64,000 bases of DNA from Roseomonas gilardii (GCF_001941945.1 NZ_CP015583.1:4264148-4328147), one strand, 5' to 3'; shown: positions 11,056-20,986, counted from the first letter of the stretch. The notes: generated by a model from the sequence alone, not told the origin. Numbers and translations are program-made.

Positions 11056-11814
11056 ATGACACGTCTTCGCCGCCTGCTGCTTCCCTTCCTCTGCGTCCTG
11101 CCCGTCCTCGTGGTGCTGGTGGGGCTCGGGAACTGGCAGGTCCGGCGCCTGCACTGGAAGACCGACCTCCTGGCCCGTGTCGATGCCGCCGAGGCGGGCC
11201 CGCCCCGAGTCCTGCGCGACCCGCCGGAGGAACTGTCCAAGGTGGTCGCCACCGGGCGCTTCCTGCATGACCGCGAGGCACTGGTCGGGCTGGAGGTGCG
11301 GGACGCCGTGCTGGGTGCCTTCCTGGTCACGCCGCTGGAACGGCCGGATGGCCCGCCCGTCCTGGTCAACCAGGGCTGGGTGCCGCTGGAGCGCAAGGCG
11401 CCGGTCAGCCACCCGGAGGGGATGGTGAGCATCACCGGCTGGGTCCGCCCCGCCGATGGCCATAACGTCTTCGCCGCCAGCGACGACCCCGTCGGGCGGC
11501 GCTTCTATACCTTCGATCCGTCGGTGATCGGCCCGGCCCTGGGGCTGACGCAGGTGGCGCCCTATGCGCTGGTGGCCCTGGCCTTGCCCCAGGCGCCCGG
11601 TTCTGCTTCCGGCCCACCGGATGCGCCCGCGGGACGAGCCCTGGCCGCGCCGGCCGGCGGCGCGCCGGCGGCCCCGCTTCCCCAGCCGGCGCGAGCCATG
11701 CCGCGCCCCGACAACCCGCATCTCGGCTATGCCGTCACCTGGTACGGCACCGCCCTGGCCCTGGTCGGTGTCTTCGCCGCCTTCGCCTGGCGCCGCCTGA
11801 AGGACCCCGCCTAA
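11056..11814 (+). CDS. surf1: SURF1-family cytochrome oxidase assembly protein
   Basis: A 252-residue inner-membrane protein required for heme a insertion into oxidase subunit I. There is a span at each end (LLLPFLCVLPVLVVLVGLGNWQ begins the N-terminal one; YGTALALVGVFAAFAWRRL is the C-terminal one), with the SURF1 periplasmic domain between. Motifs are GNWQVRRLHWKTDLL, the conserved VLVNQGWVP, and NPHLGYAVTWYGTALAL. A Pro/Ala-rich insertion (~residues 178-218) replaces part of the usual loop. It precedes the M32 carboxypeptidase by 10 bases, which suggests co-transcription. Confidence 0.93.
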   Translation: MTRLRRLLLPFLCVLPVLVVLVGLGNWQVRRLHWKTDLLARVDAAEAGPPRVLRDPPEELSKVVATGRFLHDREALVGLEVRDAVLGAFLVTPLERPDGPPVLVNQGWVPLERKAPVSHPEGMVSITGWVRPADGHNVFAASDDPVGRRFYTFDPSVIGPALGLTQVAPYALVALALPQAPGSASGPPDAPAGRALAAPAGGAPAAPLPQPARAMPRPDNPHLGYAVTWYGTALALVGVFAAFAWRRLKDPA

Positions 11815-11824
11815 AGGATCTCGT

Positions 11825-13321
11825 ATGACGAACGACCCCTATCTCCGTCTGAAGTCCCGCTTCAACCGCATCGGCGCGCTGGGCGAGGCGAGTGCCATGC
11901 TGGGCTGGGACGCTTCCGCGATGATGCCCGAGGGCGGCGGCGCCTCGCGCGGTGAGCAGCTCGCCGTGCTGGCGGGGCTGTCGCACGAGCTGCTGACGGC
12001 GCCCGTGGTGGCGGAAGACCTCGCCGCCGCCGAGGCCAGCCCGCCGGCGGAGCGCTGGGATGCCGCCAACCTGGCGCTGATGCGCCGGACCCATACCCGC
12101 GCCGCCTGCCTGCCGGGGGATCTGGTGGAGGCGGTCTCGCGCGCCAACAGCGCCTGCGAGAAGGTCTGGCGCAAGGCGCGCGCCGCCTCCGACTTCGCCA
12201 TGGTGCGCCCCTATCTGGAGGAAGTGGTGCGGCTGCAGCGCGAGGAGGCCGCCGCGCTGTCCGGCGCCACCGGCCTCGCGCCCTATGACGCGCTGATGGA
12301 CGGGTTCCAGCGCGGCATCGGCGCCGCCGACGTGGAGCCGGTCTTCGCCGCCTACGAGTCCTTCCTGAAGGAAGCGCTGCCCGAGGCCGAGGCGATCCAG
12401 GCCCGTCGTCCGGCGCCGGTTGAACCGTCCGGACCCTTCCCGGTGGAGATCCAGAAGCGGCTCTGCCGCCAGCTTTCCGAGCGGATCGGGCTGGACTTCA
12501 CCCATGCGCGGCTGGACGAGAGCGCGCATCCCTTCTCCGGCGGCACGCCCGCCGATGCGCGGATCACCACGCGCTATGACGAGGGCAACTTCGCCCAGGC
12601 GCTGCTCGGCGTGGCGCATGAGACGGGGCACGCGCTCTATGAGCGCGGGCTGCCGGAAGCCTGGGAGCGGCAGCCGGTGGGCGAGGCCGCCGGCATGGCG
12701 GCGCATGAATCGCAGTCCCTGCTGATCGAGGTGCAGGCCTGCCGCTCCGATGCCTTCCTCTCCTGGTTGGGCCCGCAACTCCATGCCGCCTTCGGCGGGG
12801 CAACGGAGGCCTATGACGGCGCCAATCTGGGGCGGCTCTGGCGGCGGGTGGCGCGCGGCTTCATCCGCGTCGATGCCGACGAGATGACCTATCCGGCGCA
12901 TGTCATCCTGCGCTTCCGGTTGGAGCGGGCGCTGATCGGCGGCGACCTCGCCGTGGCCGACCTGCCGGGTGCCTGGAACGAGGGGTTCCGCGGGTTGCTC
13001 GGGCTGACGCCGCCTGATGACCGGCGCGGCTGCCTGCAGGACATCCACTGGTACGACGGCGCCTTCGGCTATTTCCCGTCCTACACGCTCGGCGCCATGG
13101 CGGCGGCGCAGATCATGGCGGCCGCCCGCGCCGCCGTGCCGGGGATCGACGCGGCGCTGGCGCAGGGGGATTTCGCGCCGCTGCTCGGCTGGCTGCGGCC
13201 GAACATCCATGGCAAGGCGGCGAGCCTCGGCTTCCAGGACCTGCTGCGGGAGGCGACCGGCGGGCCGCTTGATCCGGCGGCCTTCACGCGGCATCTTCGG
13301 GCGCGATACCTGGAGGGCTGA
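11825..13321 (+). CDS. Carboxypeptidase M32 (carboxypeptidase Taq type)
   Basis: A 498-residue zinc metallocarboxypeptidase of family M32, the usual family length. The zinc site HETGH is in GVAHETGHALYERG (~residue 265), followed by the family motifs GEAAGMAAHESQSLLIEVQ (second zinc ligand), IRVDADEMTYPAHVILRF and DIHWYDGAFGYFPSYTLG. The N-terminus contains the typical MLGWDASAMMPEGG. It is cytoplasmic, with no signal peptide, and probably releases C-terminal residues during peptide turnover. It follows surf1 closely and is followed by R1 copy B. Confidence 0.95.
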   Translation: MTNDPYLRLKSRFNRIGALGEASAMLGWDASAMMPEGGGASRGEQLAVLAGLSHELLTAPVVAEDLAAAEASPPAERWDAANLALMRRTHTRAACLPGDLVEAVSRANSACEKVWRKARAASDFAMVRPYLEEVVRLQREEAAALSGATGLAPYDALMDGFQRGIGAADVEPVFAAYESFLKEALPEAEAIQARRPAPVEPSGPFPVEIQKRLCRQLSERIGLDFTHARLDESAHPFSGGTPADARITTRYDEGNFAQALLGVAHETGHALYERGLPEAWERQPVGEAAGMAAHESQSLLIEVQACRSDAFLSWLGPQLHAAFGGATEAYDGANLGRLWRRVARGFIRVDADEMTYPAHVILRFRLERALIGGDLAVADLPGAWNEGFRGLLGLTPPDDRRGCLQDIHWYDGAFGYFPSYTLGAMAAAQIMAAARAAVPGIDAALAQGDFAPLLGWLRPNIHGKAASLGFQDLLREATGGPLDPAAFTRHLRARYLEG

Positions 13322-13332
13322 CGGCAGTGTTG

Positions 13333-13643
13333 CCCCGGGGGAAAGGCTTCGCCTTCCCCCCAGACCCCCCATCCACCAGGACGCTGCGCGCCCTGGACCC
13401 GGTGAGTTGGCGCTCGCTGCGGCCCGATCGCGCCGAAGAGCCTCGCTCTCCGGCGGTTGCGGTCGCCACAAGCGCGGACAGGGTGTTTTTCTTCTTTTCG
13501 GGAGCCCCGCCGATCCACCTTTTCCCGGGGATCGGGCCGTAGGCTGACGGTCACCACGCGAGCCAGCTCAAGCCCGGGGTCCGGGGACCGGCTTCGGTCC
13601 CCGGCGGAGGGGGGTCCGGGGGCGAGGCGGAGCCTTGCCCCCG
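13333..13643 (+). repeat. R1 multi-hairpin intergenic repeat, copy B
   Basis: About 311 bp between two convergent genes. It has the same modules in the same order as copies A and C: a left hairpin (GGGGGAAAGGCTTCGCCTTC), GACCCCCCATCCACCAGGACG, a hairpin built on CGCCGAAGAGC/GCTCTCCGGCG, a T-rich stretch (GGGTGTTTTTCTTCTTTTCG), the conserved GGGGACCGGCTTCGGTCCCC, and a right hairpin around AGGCGGAGCCT flanked by G-run and C-run. Divergence between copies is moderate, concentrated between hairpins and as paired changes inside stems. Confidence 0.85.
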
Positions 13644-13679
13644 AGGGCCGGACGGCGGCGCAACCCTCCCCGGGGCGGG

Positions 13680-15170
13680 TCAGCCCTGGCTGGCGGGGGT
13701 GCGGCGCAGCAGCGAGAGGGTGGCGCCGACCGCGCAGAAGCCGATCATCACGCAGAGGGCGACGTGGTAGGCGCCGATCAGCGCGTTCAGGTCCTCCGGC
13801 GAGAAGTGGCGGAGGGAGCCGCTGTACACCGCCTGCTTGCTTTCCATCATCAGCGGGCTGGTGATGATCGCCAGCGACAGGGCGGCGCCGGTCACATGGC
13901 CCGTGTTCTGGAGCATGGAGCGGATGCCGTTGGCGATGCCGCGCCGGTTGGCTGCCACGCTGATCATGATGCTGCTGGTGTTGGGCGTCTGGAAGGTGCC
14001 CGAGCCGAGGCCGAGCAGCAGCAGGCCGATGCCCACCGGGGCATAGGGGGCATCCGCCCGCAGCCCCGTCAGCATCAGCGCCAGCCCGGCCGCCGCCAGC
14101 CCCATGCCGATGGCGCAGAGGGTGGAGGAGCCGAAGCGCAGCACCAGCCGCCCGACCACCAGCGCCGCCAGCATGGTGCCCAGCGCCGCCGGCATCACCC
14201 GCAGCCCGGCGCCGAAGGCGTCGTAGCCCTGCACCGCCTGGAGGAAGAGCGACATGATCAGCGCCGTGCCCGTCACCACCAGGGTGACAATCATGGTGGT
14301 GGCATAGGCGAAGGCGCGGTCCTGGTCGCGGAACAGCGTCAGGTCCACCAGCGGGTCGCGGCGGCGGAGCTGCGAGAGCAGGAAGAGCGGCGCGGCGACC
14401 ACGGCGGCGGCCACGCCGATCAGCACGATTCGGCTGTTCCAGCCCTGGGAGCCGCCCATCGACAGCGCCACGATGAAGCCGCCCAGCATCAGCAGCGACA
14501 GCACCGCGCCGAGCAGGTCGAAGCGTTCGTGTGAGCGCATGTGCACCTTGCGCAGCGTGACGGCCGCCCAGGCGATGGCGACGAGGCCGATGGGCAGGTT
14601 GAACAGGAAGACCGCGCGCCAGCCGAAGGCCGTGGCCATGGCGCCGCCGACCACCGGGCCCAGGACCTGGGCCGCCGCGGCCATGGAGGAGTTCATGCCC
14701 AGGCCGATGCCGAGCGCGTGGCGGGGGAAGGCATCGGTGAGCAGGGCCGTGGTGTTGGTGATGATCGCCGCCGCGCCGATCGCCTGCACCACGCGGAAGG
14801 CGATCAGGGCATTGGCGCTGGGCGCGAAGCCGCAGGCGAGGCTGGCCAGGGTGAAGATGGAGAGGCCCATCAGGTAGAGGCGCCGCCGGCCCACCAGATC
14901 CGCCAGCCGGCCGAAGACCAGGATGAAGATCGTGTTCACCAGCATGTAGGAGAGCAGGATCCAGCTCGCCTGGGCGGGGCTGGCGCCGAAATGGCGGCTG
15001 ACGGCGGGCAGGGCGACGTTCAGCGTGCTGCTGTTGATGAAGGTGAGCATCAGCCCCAGCGTGGTCACCGAGAACACCCGCCAGGCCTGGCGCATCTGCG
15101 CCGCTTCATCCTTCTCGCGGTTCATGTCCGCCGCCGGCATGGCCTGGGTGGTGATCGATGCACTGCTCAC
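13680..15170 (-). CDS. MFS drug-resistance transporter, DHA2 (14-span) type
   Basis: A 496-residue inner-membrane proton antiporter. About 14 hydrophobic spans are visible, beginning with VFSVTTLGLMLTFINSSTLN. Signatures are NVALPAVSRHFGAS (motif D1 type), FGRLADLVGRRRLYLMG (motif A), ALIAFRVVQAIGAA (motif B), and motif C in GPVVGGAMATAFGWRAVF. This is the DHA2/EmrB-like group, which exports drugs or other amphipathic compounds; the substrate cannot be read. No adaptor (EmrA) gene is adjacent. The 228-base gap upstream contains a C/T-rich leader but no operator that I can define. Confidence 0.88.
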   Translation of the reverse strand: MSSASITTQAMPAADMNREKDEAAQMRQAWRVFSVTTLGLMLTFINSSTLNVALPAVSRHFGASPAQASWILLSYMLVNTIFILVFGRLADLVGRRRLYLMGLSIFTLASLACGFAPSANALIAFRVVQAIGAAAIITNTTALLTDAFPRHALGIGLGMNSSMAAAAQVLGPVVGGAMATAFGWRAVFLFNLPIGLVAIAWAAVTLRKVHMRSHERFDLLGAVLSLLMLGGFIVALSMGGSQGWNSRIVLIGVAAAVVAAPLFLLSQLRRRDPLVDLTLFRDQDRAFAYATTMIVTLVVTGTALIMSLFLQAVQGYDAFGAGLRVMPAALGTMLAALVVGRLVLRFGSSTLCAIGMGLAAAGLALMLTGLRADAPYAPVGIGLLLLGLGSGTFQTPNTSSIMISVAANRRGIANGIRSMLQNTGHVTGAALSLAIITSPLMMESKQAVYSGSLRHFSPEDLNALIGAYHVALCVMIGFCAVGATLSLLRRTPASQG

Positions 15171-15398
15171 GCCGTTCCTCGCCCTTTCGACCGGAGGGCG
15201 CCACCATAGCGGTCTCGCGCGTCTCGCACATGCGAAAGCCCGGCATGTTGCCCATGTGGATGGCAGATGGATCGAGCGGTCGGGAGAGGGACCGCAGCGT
15301 TGCTCTTTTTCGGTGCCGTCTGCCGCGCCCGTGGGCGATTTGGCTGAGAGGGGGCCGTTCCGGAGAGTCGGGCATGGCTTCCAGCCCCCCCCCGGTGC

Positions 15399-16388
15399 TC
15401 AGGCCGGGATCGGCACCCGCTGGGCCAGGGGGTCGATCAGTGCCTCGATGGTGGCCGGCTCCTCCCAGGCGAGGGTGATGTTCAGCACGGTGATCCGGGC
15501 GCGGAAGGCCTGCGGCAGGCGAACGAAGTCCTTGCGTGTGGTGACGGGGATGGCGCGCAGACGGTCGGCCTCGGCGAGCAGCTCCCGCAGATCCCCGGCA
15601 TCGAAGGGGTAGTGGTCGGCATAGGCGGCGCGGCCGGCGATGACCGCCCCGGCCTCCTGCAGGCTGGCGAAGAACTTCAACGGGTTGCCGATGCCGCAGA
15701 AGGCGAAGACCGGCTGGCCCACCAGCATCCGGGCCTCCGGGCCGGGCACCAGCTTGCCGCGCAGCACCGGCAGCTTCGGCGGCAGTTGCGCCAGCGCGCC
15801 GGTGCGGTCCTCGCCGATCAGGATCGCGGCGCGGCAGCGCGCGGCGGCGGTCTCGACGGATTCGCGCAGCGGCCCGGCCGGGATCACCCGCCCGTTGCCG
15901 AAGCCGTAGGAGCCGTCGATGGTCAGCAGCGACAGATCCTTCTCCAGCGTCGGGTTCTGCAGCCCGTCATCCATGACGATGGCCTGGGCGCCGCCCTCGA
16001 TCGCCGCGCGGGCGCCGGCGGCGCGGTCGCCGGAGATCCAGGCCGGGCGCTCGGCGGCCAGCAGCAGGGCCTCGTCGCCCACGTCGTGGCTGTCGTGCTT
16101 CGCCGGATCGACCCGCAGCGGGCCCTTCAGCTTGCCGCCATAGCCGCGCGAGAGGAAATGCACGTTGATGCCCCGGTTGGCGAGGCGGCGGCCGAGGTCG
16201 AGCGCGAGCGTGGTCTTGCCGGCGCCGCCGGCGGTGACGTTGCCGCAGCAGATGACCGGCACCGGGGCCTTCCAGCCGGGCTTGGCGACCCGCCTCGCGG
16301 TCGCCTGGGCGTAGAAGGTGGCCAGGGGGGACAGGAGCAGGGGCAGCACTCCCCCGCCGTCCCCGCTCCAGAACTCGGGGGCACGCAT
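15399..16388 (-). CDS. lpxK: Tetraacyldisaccharide 4'-kinase
   Basis: LpxK phosphorylates the 4' position of the lipid A disaccharide at the inner membrane. It is 329 residues. The N-terminal anchor is LLPLLLSPLATFYAQATARR, the P-loop is CGNVTAGGAGKTTLALDLG, and HFLSRGYGG and the Walker-B-like VMDDGLQNPTLEKDLSLLTI are family hallmarks. The C-terminal half contains FAFCGIGNP, ADHYPF and VTTRKDFVRL. The ATG at 16388 (MRAPEFWSG) is used; an in-frame ATG at 16418 would overlap waaA. It is the last gene of a DUF374-waaA-lpxK block. Confidence 0.95.
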   Translation of the reverse strand: MRAPEFWSGDGGGVLPLLLSPLATFYAQATARRVAKPGWKAPVPVICCGNVTAGGAGKTTLALDLGRRLANRGINVHFLSRGYGGKLKGPLRVDPAKHDSHDVGDEALLLAAERPAWISGDRAAGARAAIEGGAQAIVMDDGLQNPTLEKDLSLLTIDGSYGFGNGRVIPAGPLRESVETAAARCRAAILIGEDRTGALAQLPPKLPVLRGKLVPGPEARMLVGQPVFAFCGIGNPLKFFASLQEAGAVIAGRAAYADHYPFDAGDLRELLAEADRLRAIPVTTRKDFVRLPQAFRARITVLNITLAWEEPATIEALIDPLAQRVPIPA

Positions 16389-16396
16389 CGGCTCGG

Positions 16397-17737
16397 TCAG
16401 GTCCTCTCTTCCTGGCACTCCCGGGGGATTCCCGGGGAGGGCGGCTCGGGCAGCAGTTCCGCGATCGTCCGGGCGACCTCCTCTGCCAGCCCCGATGCCC
16501 CTTCCGCGACGCGGGCGGCACCCTGCCGCAGCAGCTCCGCTCGCCGCGTATCGGTTAGCACGGCGTGCGCGGCATCCGCCAGCATGGCCGGATCGGTCGC
16601 CAGGGAAGGAGCTGGGGAGGGGGGAAGCTGCACCGCCCCGCCCGCGGCCAGCAGCCGGGCGGTGACATCGGCGAAGTTGCCCATATGCGGGCCGAGCAGA
16701 ATCGGGCAGCCGAGCCGCGCCGGTTCCAGCGGATTCTGCCCGCCACCGGGCGCCAGCAGGGACTTGCCGATCACCGCCACCCCCGCCAGCCGGTAGAAGA
16801 GGCCAAGCTCGCCCAGCGTGTCGGCGAGGTAGAGGCCGGTCTCCGGCCCCGGCTCGTCACCCGCGCCGCGCCGGACCGCGCCGGGCAGTTGGACGGCCAG
16901 CTCCGCCCCGCGTTCCGGGTGGCGCGGGGCGATCACCGTGAGCAGGCCGGGCAGGCGCGCGGCGAGTCGCTCATGCGTCCGGGCCAGGAGCTCCTCCTCC
17001 CCGGCATGGGTGCTGGCGGCGAAAAGCACGGACCGGGCGCCGACCAGCCGGCGCAGCCGGGCCAGTTCCGCCGCGTCGGCCGGCAGGGGAGATGCCGCGT
17101 ATTTCAGGTTGCCGGCGACCCGCACCGCCCCGGCCCCGGCGGCGCGCAGCCGCGCCGCGTCCGCCTCGCTCTGCGCCAGCACCAGCCGGAAGGTGGAGAA
17201 GGCCTCCCGCGCCAGGCCCGGCGCCCAGCGCCAGCCGCGCGCCGAGCGCTCCGAGAGGCGGGCATTGACCAGCAGCATCGGAATCCGTGCCCGGCGGGTC
17301 GCGGCCAGCAGGTTCGGCCAGATCTCGCTTTCCACGAAGACCCCGGCATCCGGCCGCCAGCCCTGCAGGAAGCGGTCCGCCCAGTCCGGCACGTCCAGCG
17401 GCACGAAGCGGTGCTGCAGCCGGGGGCGGAGCGTTTCCGGCAGGCGGCGCATCAGCAGCTCCGCCGAGGTGACGGTGCCGGTGGTGACCAGGAAGCGCAG
17501 CGCCGGGTCGCGCCGGGCCAGCGCCTCGATCAGCGGCAGGATGGAGAGGCTTTCCCCCACGCTGGCGCCGTGCAGCCAGAGCAGCCGCCCCGGCGGCCGC
17601 GCCGCGCCGCCGCCCTCGCGCTCCTGCAGGCGGGCGGGGATCTCCTTGTTCCGCCGGGCGCGCCGCCGCAGGTGCAGGCGCCAGAACGGTGCCGTCAGCC
17701 GCGCCGTGGCATCCCAGGCCAGGCTGCCGGGCGTCAT
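16397..17737 (-). CDS. waaA: 3-deoxy-D-manno-octulosonic-acid (Kdo) transferase
   Basis: A GT30 glycosyltransferase (KdtA) that attaches Kdo to the lipid A precursor. It is 446 residues. Signatures are LLWLHGASVGESLSILPLI (N-terminal Rossmann domain with the catalytic Glu), TTGTVTSAELLMRRLP, HRFVPLDVPDW, FVESEIWPNLL, and, in the C-terminal domain, AASTHAGEEE and APRHPERG, ending GKSLLAPGGGQNPLEPA. It lies 8 bases upstream of lpxK and overlaps the upstream acyltransferase gene by 4 bases. Confidence 0.95.
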   Translation of the reverse strand: MTPGSLAWDATARLTAPFWRLHLRRRARRNKEIPARLQEREGGGAARPPGRLLWLHGASVGESLSILPLIEALARRDPALRFLVTTGTVTSAELLMRRLPETLRPRLQHRFVPLDVPDWADRFLQGWRPDAGVFVESEIWPNLLAATRRARIPMLLVNARLSERSARGWRWAPGLAREAFSTFRLVLAQSEADAARLRAAGAGAVRVAGNLKYAASPLPADAAELARLRRLVGARSVLFAASTHAGEEELLARTHERLAARLPGLLTVIAPRHPERGAELAVQLPGAVRRGAGDEPGPETGLYLADTLGELGLFYRLAGVAVIGKSLLAPGGGQNPLEPARLGCPILLGPHMGNFADVTARLLAAGGAVQLPPSPAPSLATDPAMLADAAHAVLTDTRRAELLRQGAARVAEGASGLAEEVARTIAELLPEPPSPGIPRECQEERT

Positions 17738-18489
17738 CCCGGCTGAGGCCCGCCCTGCGGCGCATCCGCCTGTCCGGGCGACAAAGGGGGCTCCGAAGGC
17801 AGCGGGCGGCCTGCCGCCCAGGCATCGGCGATGGCGCAGGCCTCGTTCATCCCGGCGGCGATGGCCTGCCGCCCGCCCTCGATATCGTCCCGCGACACGA
17901 AGACCGCCGGGAGCACCACCACCACCCCGCGCCCGAAGGGCAGGGGCAGCATCATCCGGTCCCAGGAGCGCAGCATGTGGCGCCGTGTCGTGGCCGCCGC
18001 GCAGGGGATGACCGCGGCCCGCGCCGTGGCGCCGAGCTGGGCGACGCCCGGTGCCGCCTCCCGCCGTGGGCCGCGGGGGCCGTCGGGGGTGATGGCCGCG
18101 AGGTCGCCGCGCGCCAGCAGGCGCAGGATGCTCATCATCCCCGAGGCCCCGCCGCGCGAGGTGGAGCCGTGGACGGTGTCGAGCTGGAAGCGGGCGATGA
18201 TGTCGCCGATGAAGCGGCCATCCCTGTGGCGGGAGACCAGCACATGGGTCCGGCGCGGGCGCAGCACCGGGAAATGCTCCCGCGCCAGACGCCAGAGCAT
18301 CGGCATCATCGGCAGGCGCTCATGCCAGAAGGAAACCATCAGGGGGCGGCCCGAAGCCACGGCCACCGCCATGTCGTCCCGGCCCAGGAAGGTCCAGCGC
18401 GTGGTCGCGTAGACGAAGGCCAGGTAGAGGCCGATCAGGCGCGCCGCCGCCGTGAGCGTCGCAGGATGCCGCAGCAGGCGCTTGAACAT
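17734..18489 (-). CDS. Lysophospholipid acyltransferase family protein (DUF374)
   Basis: A 251-residue DUF374 protein, a PlsC-related family usually beside waaA in alphaproteobacteria and assumed to acylate lipid A or a related lipid. The HX4D-like motif is LVSRHRDGRFIGDII; GSTSRGGASGMMSILRLL, AITPDGPRGPRREAAPG and AVIPCAAATTRRHMLRSWD follow the family pattern. An N-terminal hydrophobic stretch (LIGLYLAFVYATTRW) may sit on the membrane. It starts the DUF374-waaA-lpxK block and overlaps waaA by ATGA. R1 copy C lies upstream of its start. Confidence 0.9.
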   Translation of the reverse strand: MFKRLLRHPATLTAAARLIGLYLAFVYATTRWTFLGRDDMAVAVASGRPLMVSFWHERLPMMPMLWRLAREHFPVLRPRRTHVLVSRHRDGRFIGDIIARFQLDTVHGSTSRGGASGMMSILRLLARGDLAAITPDGPRGPRREAAPGVAQLGATARAAVIPCAAATTRRHMLRSWDRMMLPLPFGRGVVVVLPAVFVSRDDIEGGRQAIAAGMNEACAIADAWAAGRPLPSEPPLSPGQADAPQGGPQPG

Positions 18490-18585
18490 TGTTGCGCGGG
18501 GCTAGCATGCCCTGCGGTTCCGGTCACGCGGCTGTCAGATGAGGCTGGCATGCGTGGGAGCAAGCCGGGTTGGGCGTGGCGCCGT

Positions 18586-18903
18586 CCCCGGGGGACAAGG
18601 CTCCGCCTTTTCCCCCGGACCCCCTTATCCGCCAGGACGCTTCGCGCCCTGGACCCCATTCGTTGACGCCTACTGCGGGCCGGATCGCGCCGGAGAGCGA
18701 TGCTCTCCGGCGACTGCGGGCGCCACGAACACGGACAGGGTGTTTGCTTTTTTCGGGAGCCCCACCGATCCACCTGCTCTTAGGGATCAGGTGCTGGACT
18801 GACGGCCACCACAGGCACCAACGAAAGCCCGGGGTCCGGGGACCGGCTTCGGTCCTCGGCGGAGTGGGGGCTTGGGGGCGAGGCGGAGCCTTGCCCCCGG
18901 CGG
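18586..18903 (+). repeat. R1 multi-hairpin intergenic repeat, copy C
   Basis: About 318 bp in the divergent gap between the DUF374 gene and ilvD, so it lies inside the 5' region of both. It has the same module order as copies A and B. The central hairpin is perfect here: CGCCGGAGAGC (18688-18698) pairs with GCTCTCCGGCG (18702-18712). The conserved GGGGACCGGCTTCGGTCC and the right terminal hairpin (GGGGGCGAGGC, GGA, GCCTTGCCCCC) close it. Unlike copies A and B it is not between convergent genes, so any effect on transcription would fall on ilvD. Confidence 0.85.
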
Positions 18904-19054
18904 GCCGCCACGAGGCGCGACGCGGGCCTGATCCTCGACCGGGGAGCCCCCGGCTCAGCCCGGAGCAGCCTTGACATGGGGTGCGTTGAACTCGCTTCCG
19001 GTGCATGGGAAAGGACAAGGCAACGGATCCGACGTTCGAGGAAGACGCAAGTCC

Positions 19055-20893
19055 ATGCCCGCCTATCGTTCCCGCACCACCACCCATGGCCGCAACATGG
19101 CCGGCGCCCGCGGCCTCTGGCGCGCCACCGGCATGAAGGACGGCGATTTCGGCAAGCCGATCATCGCGGTGGTCAACTCCTTCACCCAGTTCGTTCCGGG
19201 CCATGTCCACCTGAAGGACCTCGGCCAGCTGGTGGCGCGGGAGATCGAGCGGGCCGGCGGCGTGGCCAAGGAGTTCAACACCATCGCGGTGGATGACGGC
19301 ATCGCGATGGGGCATGACGGGATGCTCTACTCGCTGCCGTCGCGCGAGCTGATCGCCGACAGCGTGGAGTACATGGTCAACGCGCACTGCGCCGATGCCA
19401 TGGTCTGCATCTCCAACTGCGACAAGATCACGCCGGGCATGCTGATGGCGGCGCTGCGGCTGAACATCCCCGTGGTCTTCGTGTCCGGCGGGCCGATGGA
19501 GGCGGGCAAGGTCATCGCCCATGGCGTGACGAAGAAGTACGACCTGATCGACGCCATGGTGGCCGCCGCCGACGACCGCGTCTCGGACGAGGAGGTGAAG
19601 GTCATCGAGCGTTCCGCCTGCCCGACCTGCGGCTCCTGCTCCGGCATGTTCACGGCCAATTCGATGAACTGCCTGACCGAGGCGCTGGGCCTGTCGCTGC
19701 CGGGCAACGGTTCGACGCTCGCGACCCATGCCGACCGCCGCCGCCTCTTCGTCGAGGCGGGGCACCTGATCGTCGATCTCGCCCGTCGCTACTACGAGCA
19801 GGACGACGCGTCCGTGCTGCCGCGCAACGTCGCCTCCTTCGCCGCCTTCGAGAACGCGATGACGCTCGACATCGCCATGGGCGGCTCGACCAACACCGTG
19901 CTGCACCTGCTCGCCGCCGCGAACGAGGGGGAGGTCCCCTTCACCATGGCGGATATCGACCGCCTGTCCCGCCGCGTGCCGGTGCTGTGCAAGGTCGCGC
20001 CCGCCGTGTCGCAGGTGCACATGGAGGACGTGCACCGCGCCGGCGGCATCATGGCCATCCTGGGCGAGCTGGACCGTGCCGGGCTGGTGGACACCAGCGT
20101 CGGCAATGTCGCCGAGGGCACGCTGGGCAAGGCGCTGGCGCGCTGGGACGTGCGGGTGACGGAAAGCGCCTCGGTAAGGGATTTCTACCGCGCCGCGCCG
20201 GGCGGCGTGCCGACCCAGGTGGCCTTCAGCCAGGAATCGCGCTTCGACGAGCTGGACCTGGACCGTGAGAAGGGCGTGATCCGTGACCTGGAGCACGCCT
20301 ATTCCCGCGATGGCGGGCTGGCGGTGCTGTTCGGCAACCTCGCCTTGGACGGCTGCATCGTGAAGACCGCCGGCGTGGATGAGAGCATCCTGAAGTTCTC
20401 CGGCCCCGCCCATGTCTTCGAGAGCCAGGACGCCGCCGTGGAGGGCATCCTGGGCAACAAGGTGAAGGCCGGCGAGGTGGTGCTGATCCGCTACGAGGGG
20501 CCGCGCGGCGGGCCGGGGATGCAGGAGATGCTGTACCCGACCAGCTACCTGAAGTCGAAGGGGCTGGGGAAGGCCTGCGCTCTGGTGACGGACGGGCGCT
20601 TCTCCGGCGGCTCCTCGGGGCTTTCCATCGGGCATGTCTCGCCCGAGGCGGCCGAGGGCGGGCTGATCGGCCTGGTGGAGCAGGGCGACCGGATCGAGAT
20701 CGACATCCCCAACCGCCGCATCCACCTCGCCGTCGAGGAGGCGGAGCTGGAGCGCCGCCGCGCCATCCGCGACGCCGCCGGCTGGAAGCCCGCCGCGCCG
20801 CGGGCGCGCAAGGTCAGCGCCGCGCTGCGGGCCTATGCGATGCTGGCGACCAGCGCCGCCAAGGGCGCGGTGCGGCAGGTCCCGCAGGGGTGA
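19055..20893 (+). CDS. ilvD: Dihydroxy-acid dehydratase
   Basis: IlvD converts 2,3-dihydroxy-acids to 2-keto acids in valine, leucine and isoleucine synthesis, using an iron-sulfur cluster. It is 612 residues, the length of the E. coli-type enzyme. Cluster cysteines are in [12 protein letters not shown] and [19 protein letters not shown]. Other hallmarks are [18 protein letters not shown] at the N-terminus, [37 protein letters not shown], and [22 protein letters not shown] near the C-terminus. The ATG at 19055 ([12 protein letters not shown]) matches the family N-terminus. A strong terminator follows at 20956. Confidence 0.96.
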   Translation: MPAYRSRTTTHGRNMAGARGLWRATGMKDGDFGKPIIAVVNSFTQFVPGHVHLKDLGQLVAREIERAGGVAKEFNTIAVDDGIAMGHDGMLYSLPSRELIADSVEYMVNAHCADAMVCISNCDKITPGMLMAALRLNIPVVFVSGGPMEAGKVIAHGVTKKYDLIDAMVAAADDRVSDEEVKVIERSACPTCGSCSGMFTANSMNCLTEALGLSLPGNGSTLATHADRRRLFVEAGHLIVDLARRYYEQDDASVLPRNVASFAAFENAMTLDIAMGGSTNTVLHLLAAANEGEVPFTMADIDRLSRRVPVLCKVAPAVSQVHMEDVHRAGGIMAILGELDRAGLVDTSVGNVAEGTLGKALARWDVRVTESASVRDFYRAAPGGVPTQVAFSQESRFDELDLDREKGVIRDLEHAYSRDGGLAVLFGNLALDGCIVKTAGVDESILKFSGPAHVFESQDAAVEGILGNKVKAGEVVLIRYEGPRGGPGMQEMLYPTSYLKSKGLGKACALVTDGRFSGGSSGLSIGHVSPEAAEGGLIGLVEQGDRIEIDIPNRRIHLAVEEAELERRRAIRDAAGWKPAAPRARKVSAALRAYAMLATSAAKGAVRQVPQG

Positions 20894-20955
20894 TGACCAG
20901 TGGCGGCGCCCCGCGCCGCCGGCCGGTTCTGGAGGCACGGTCCTGAAGGCAAGGA

Positions 20956-20986
20956 AAAGGCCGGGTCCCGATGGGACCCGGCCTTT
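20956..20986. terminator. Bidirectional rho-independent terminator after ilvD
   Basis: A 14-bp stem (AAAGGCCGGGTCCC) pairs across a GAT loop with GGGACCCGGCCTTT. The stem begins with A-rich and ends with T-rich sequence, so it can work in both directions. It lies between the convergent ilvD and Tim44-like genes and is the clearest terminator in the window. Confidence 0.9.

Noticed and set aside
18524..20938. Minus-strand frame of about 800 codons opposite ilvD
   Set aside because: Antisense shadow of ilvD; low-complexity composition and no recognisable motif.
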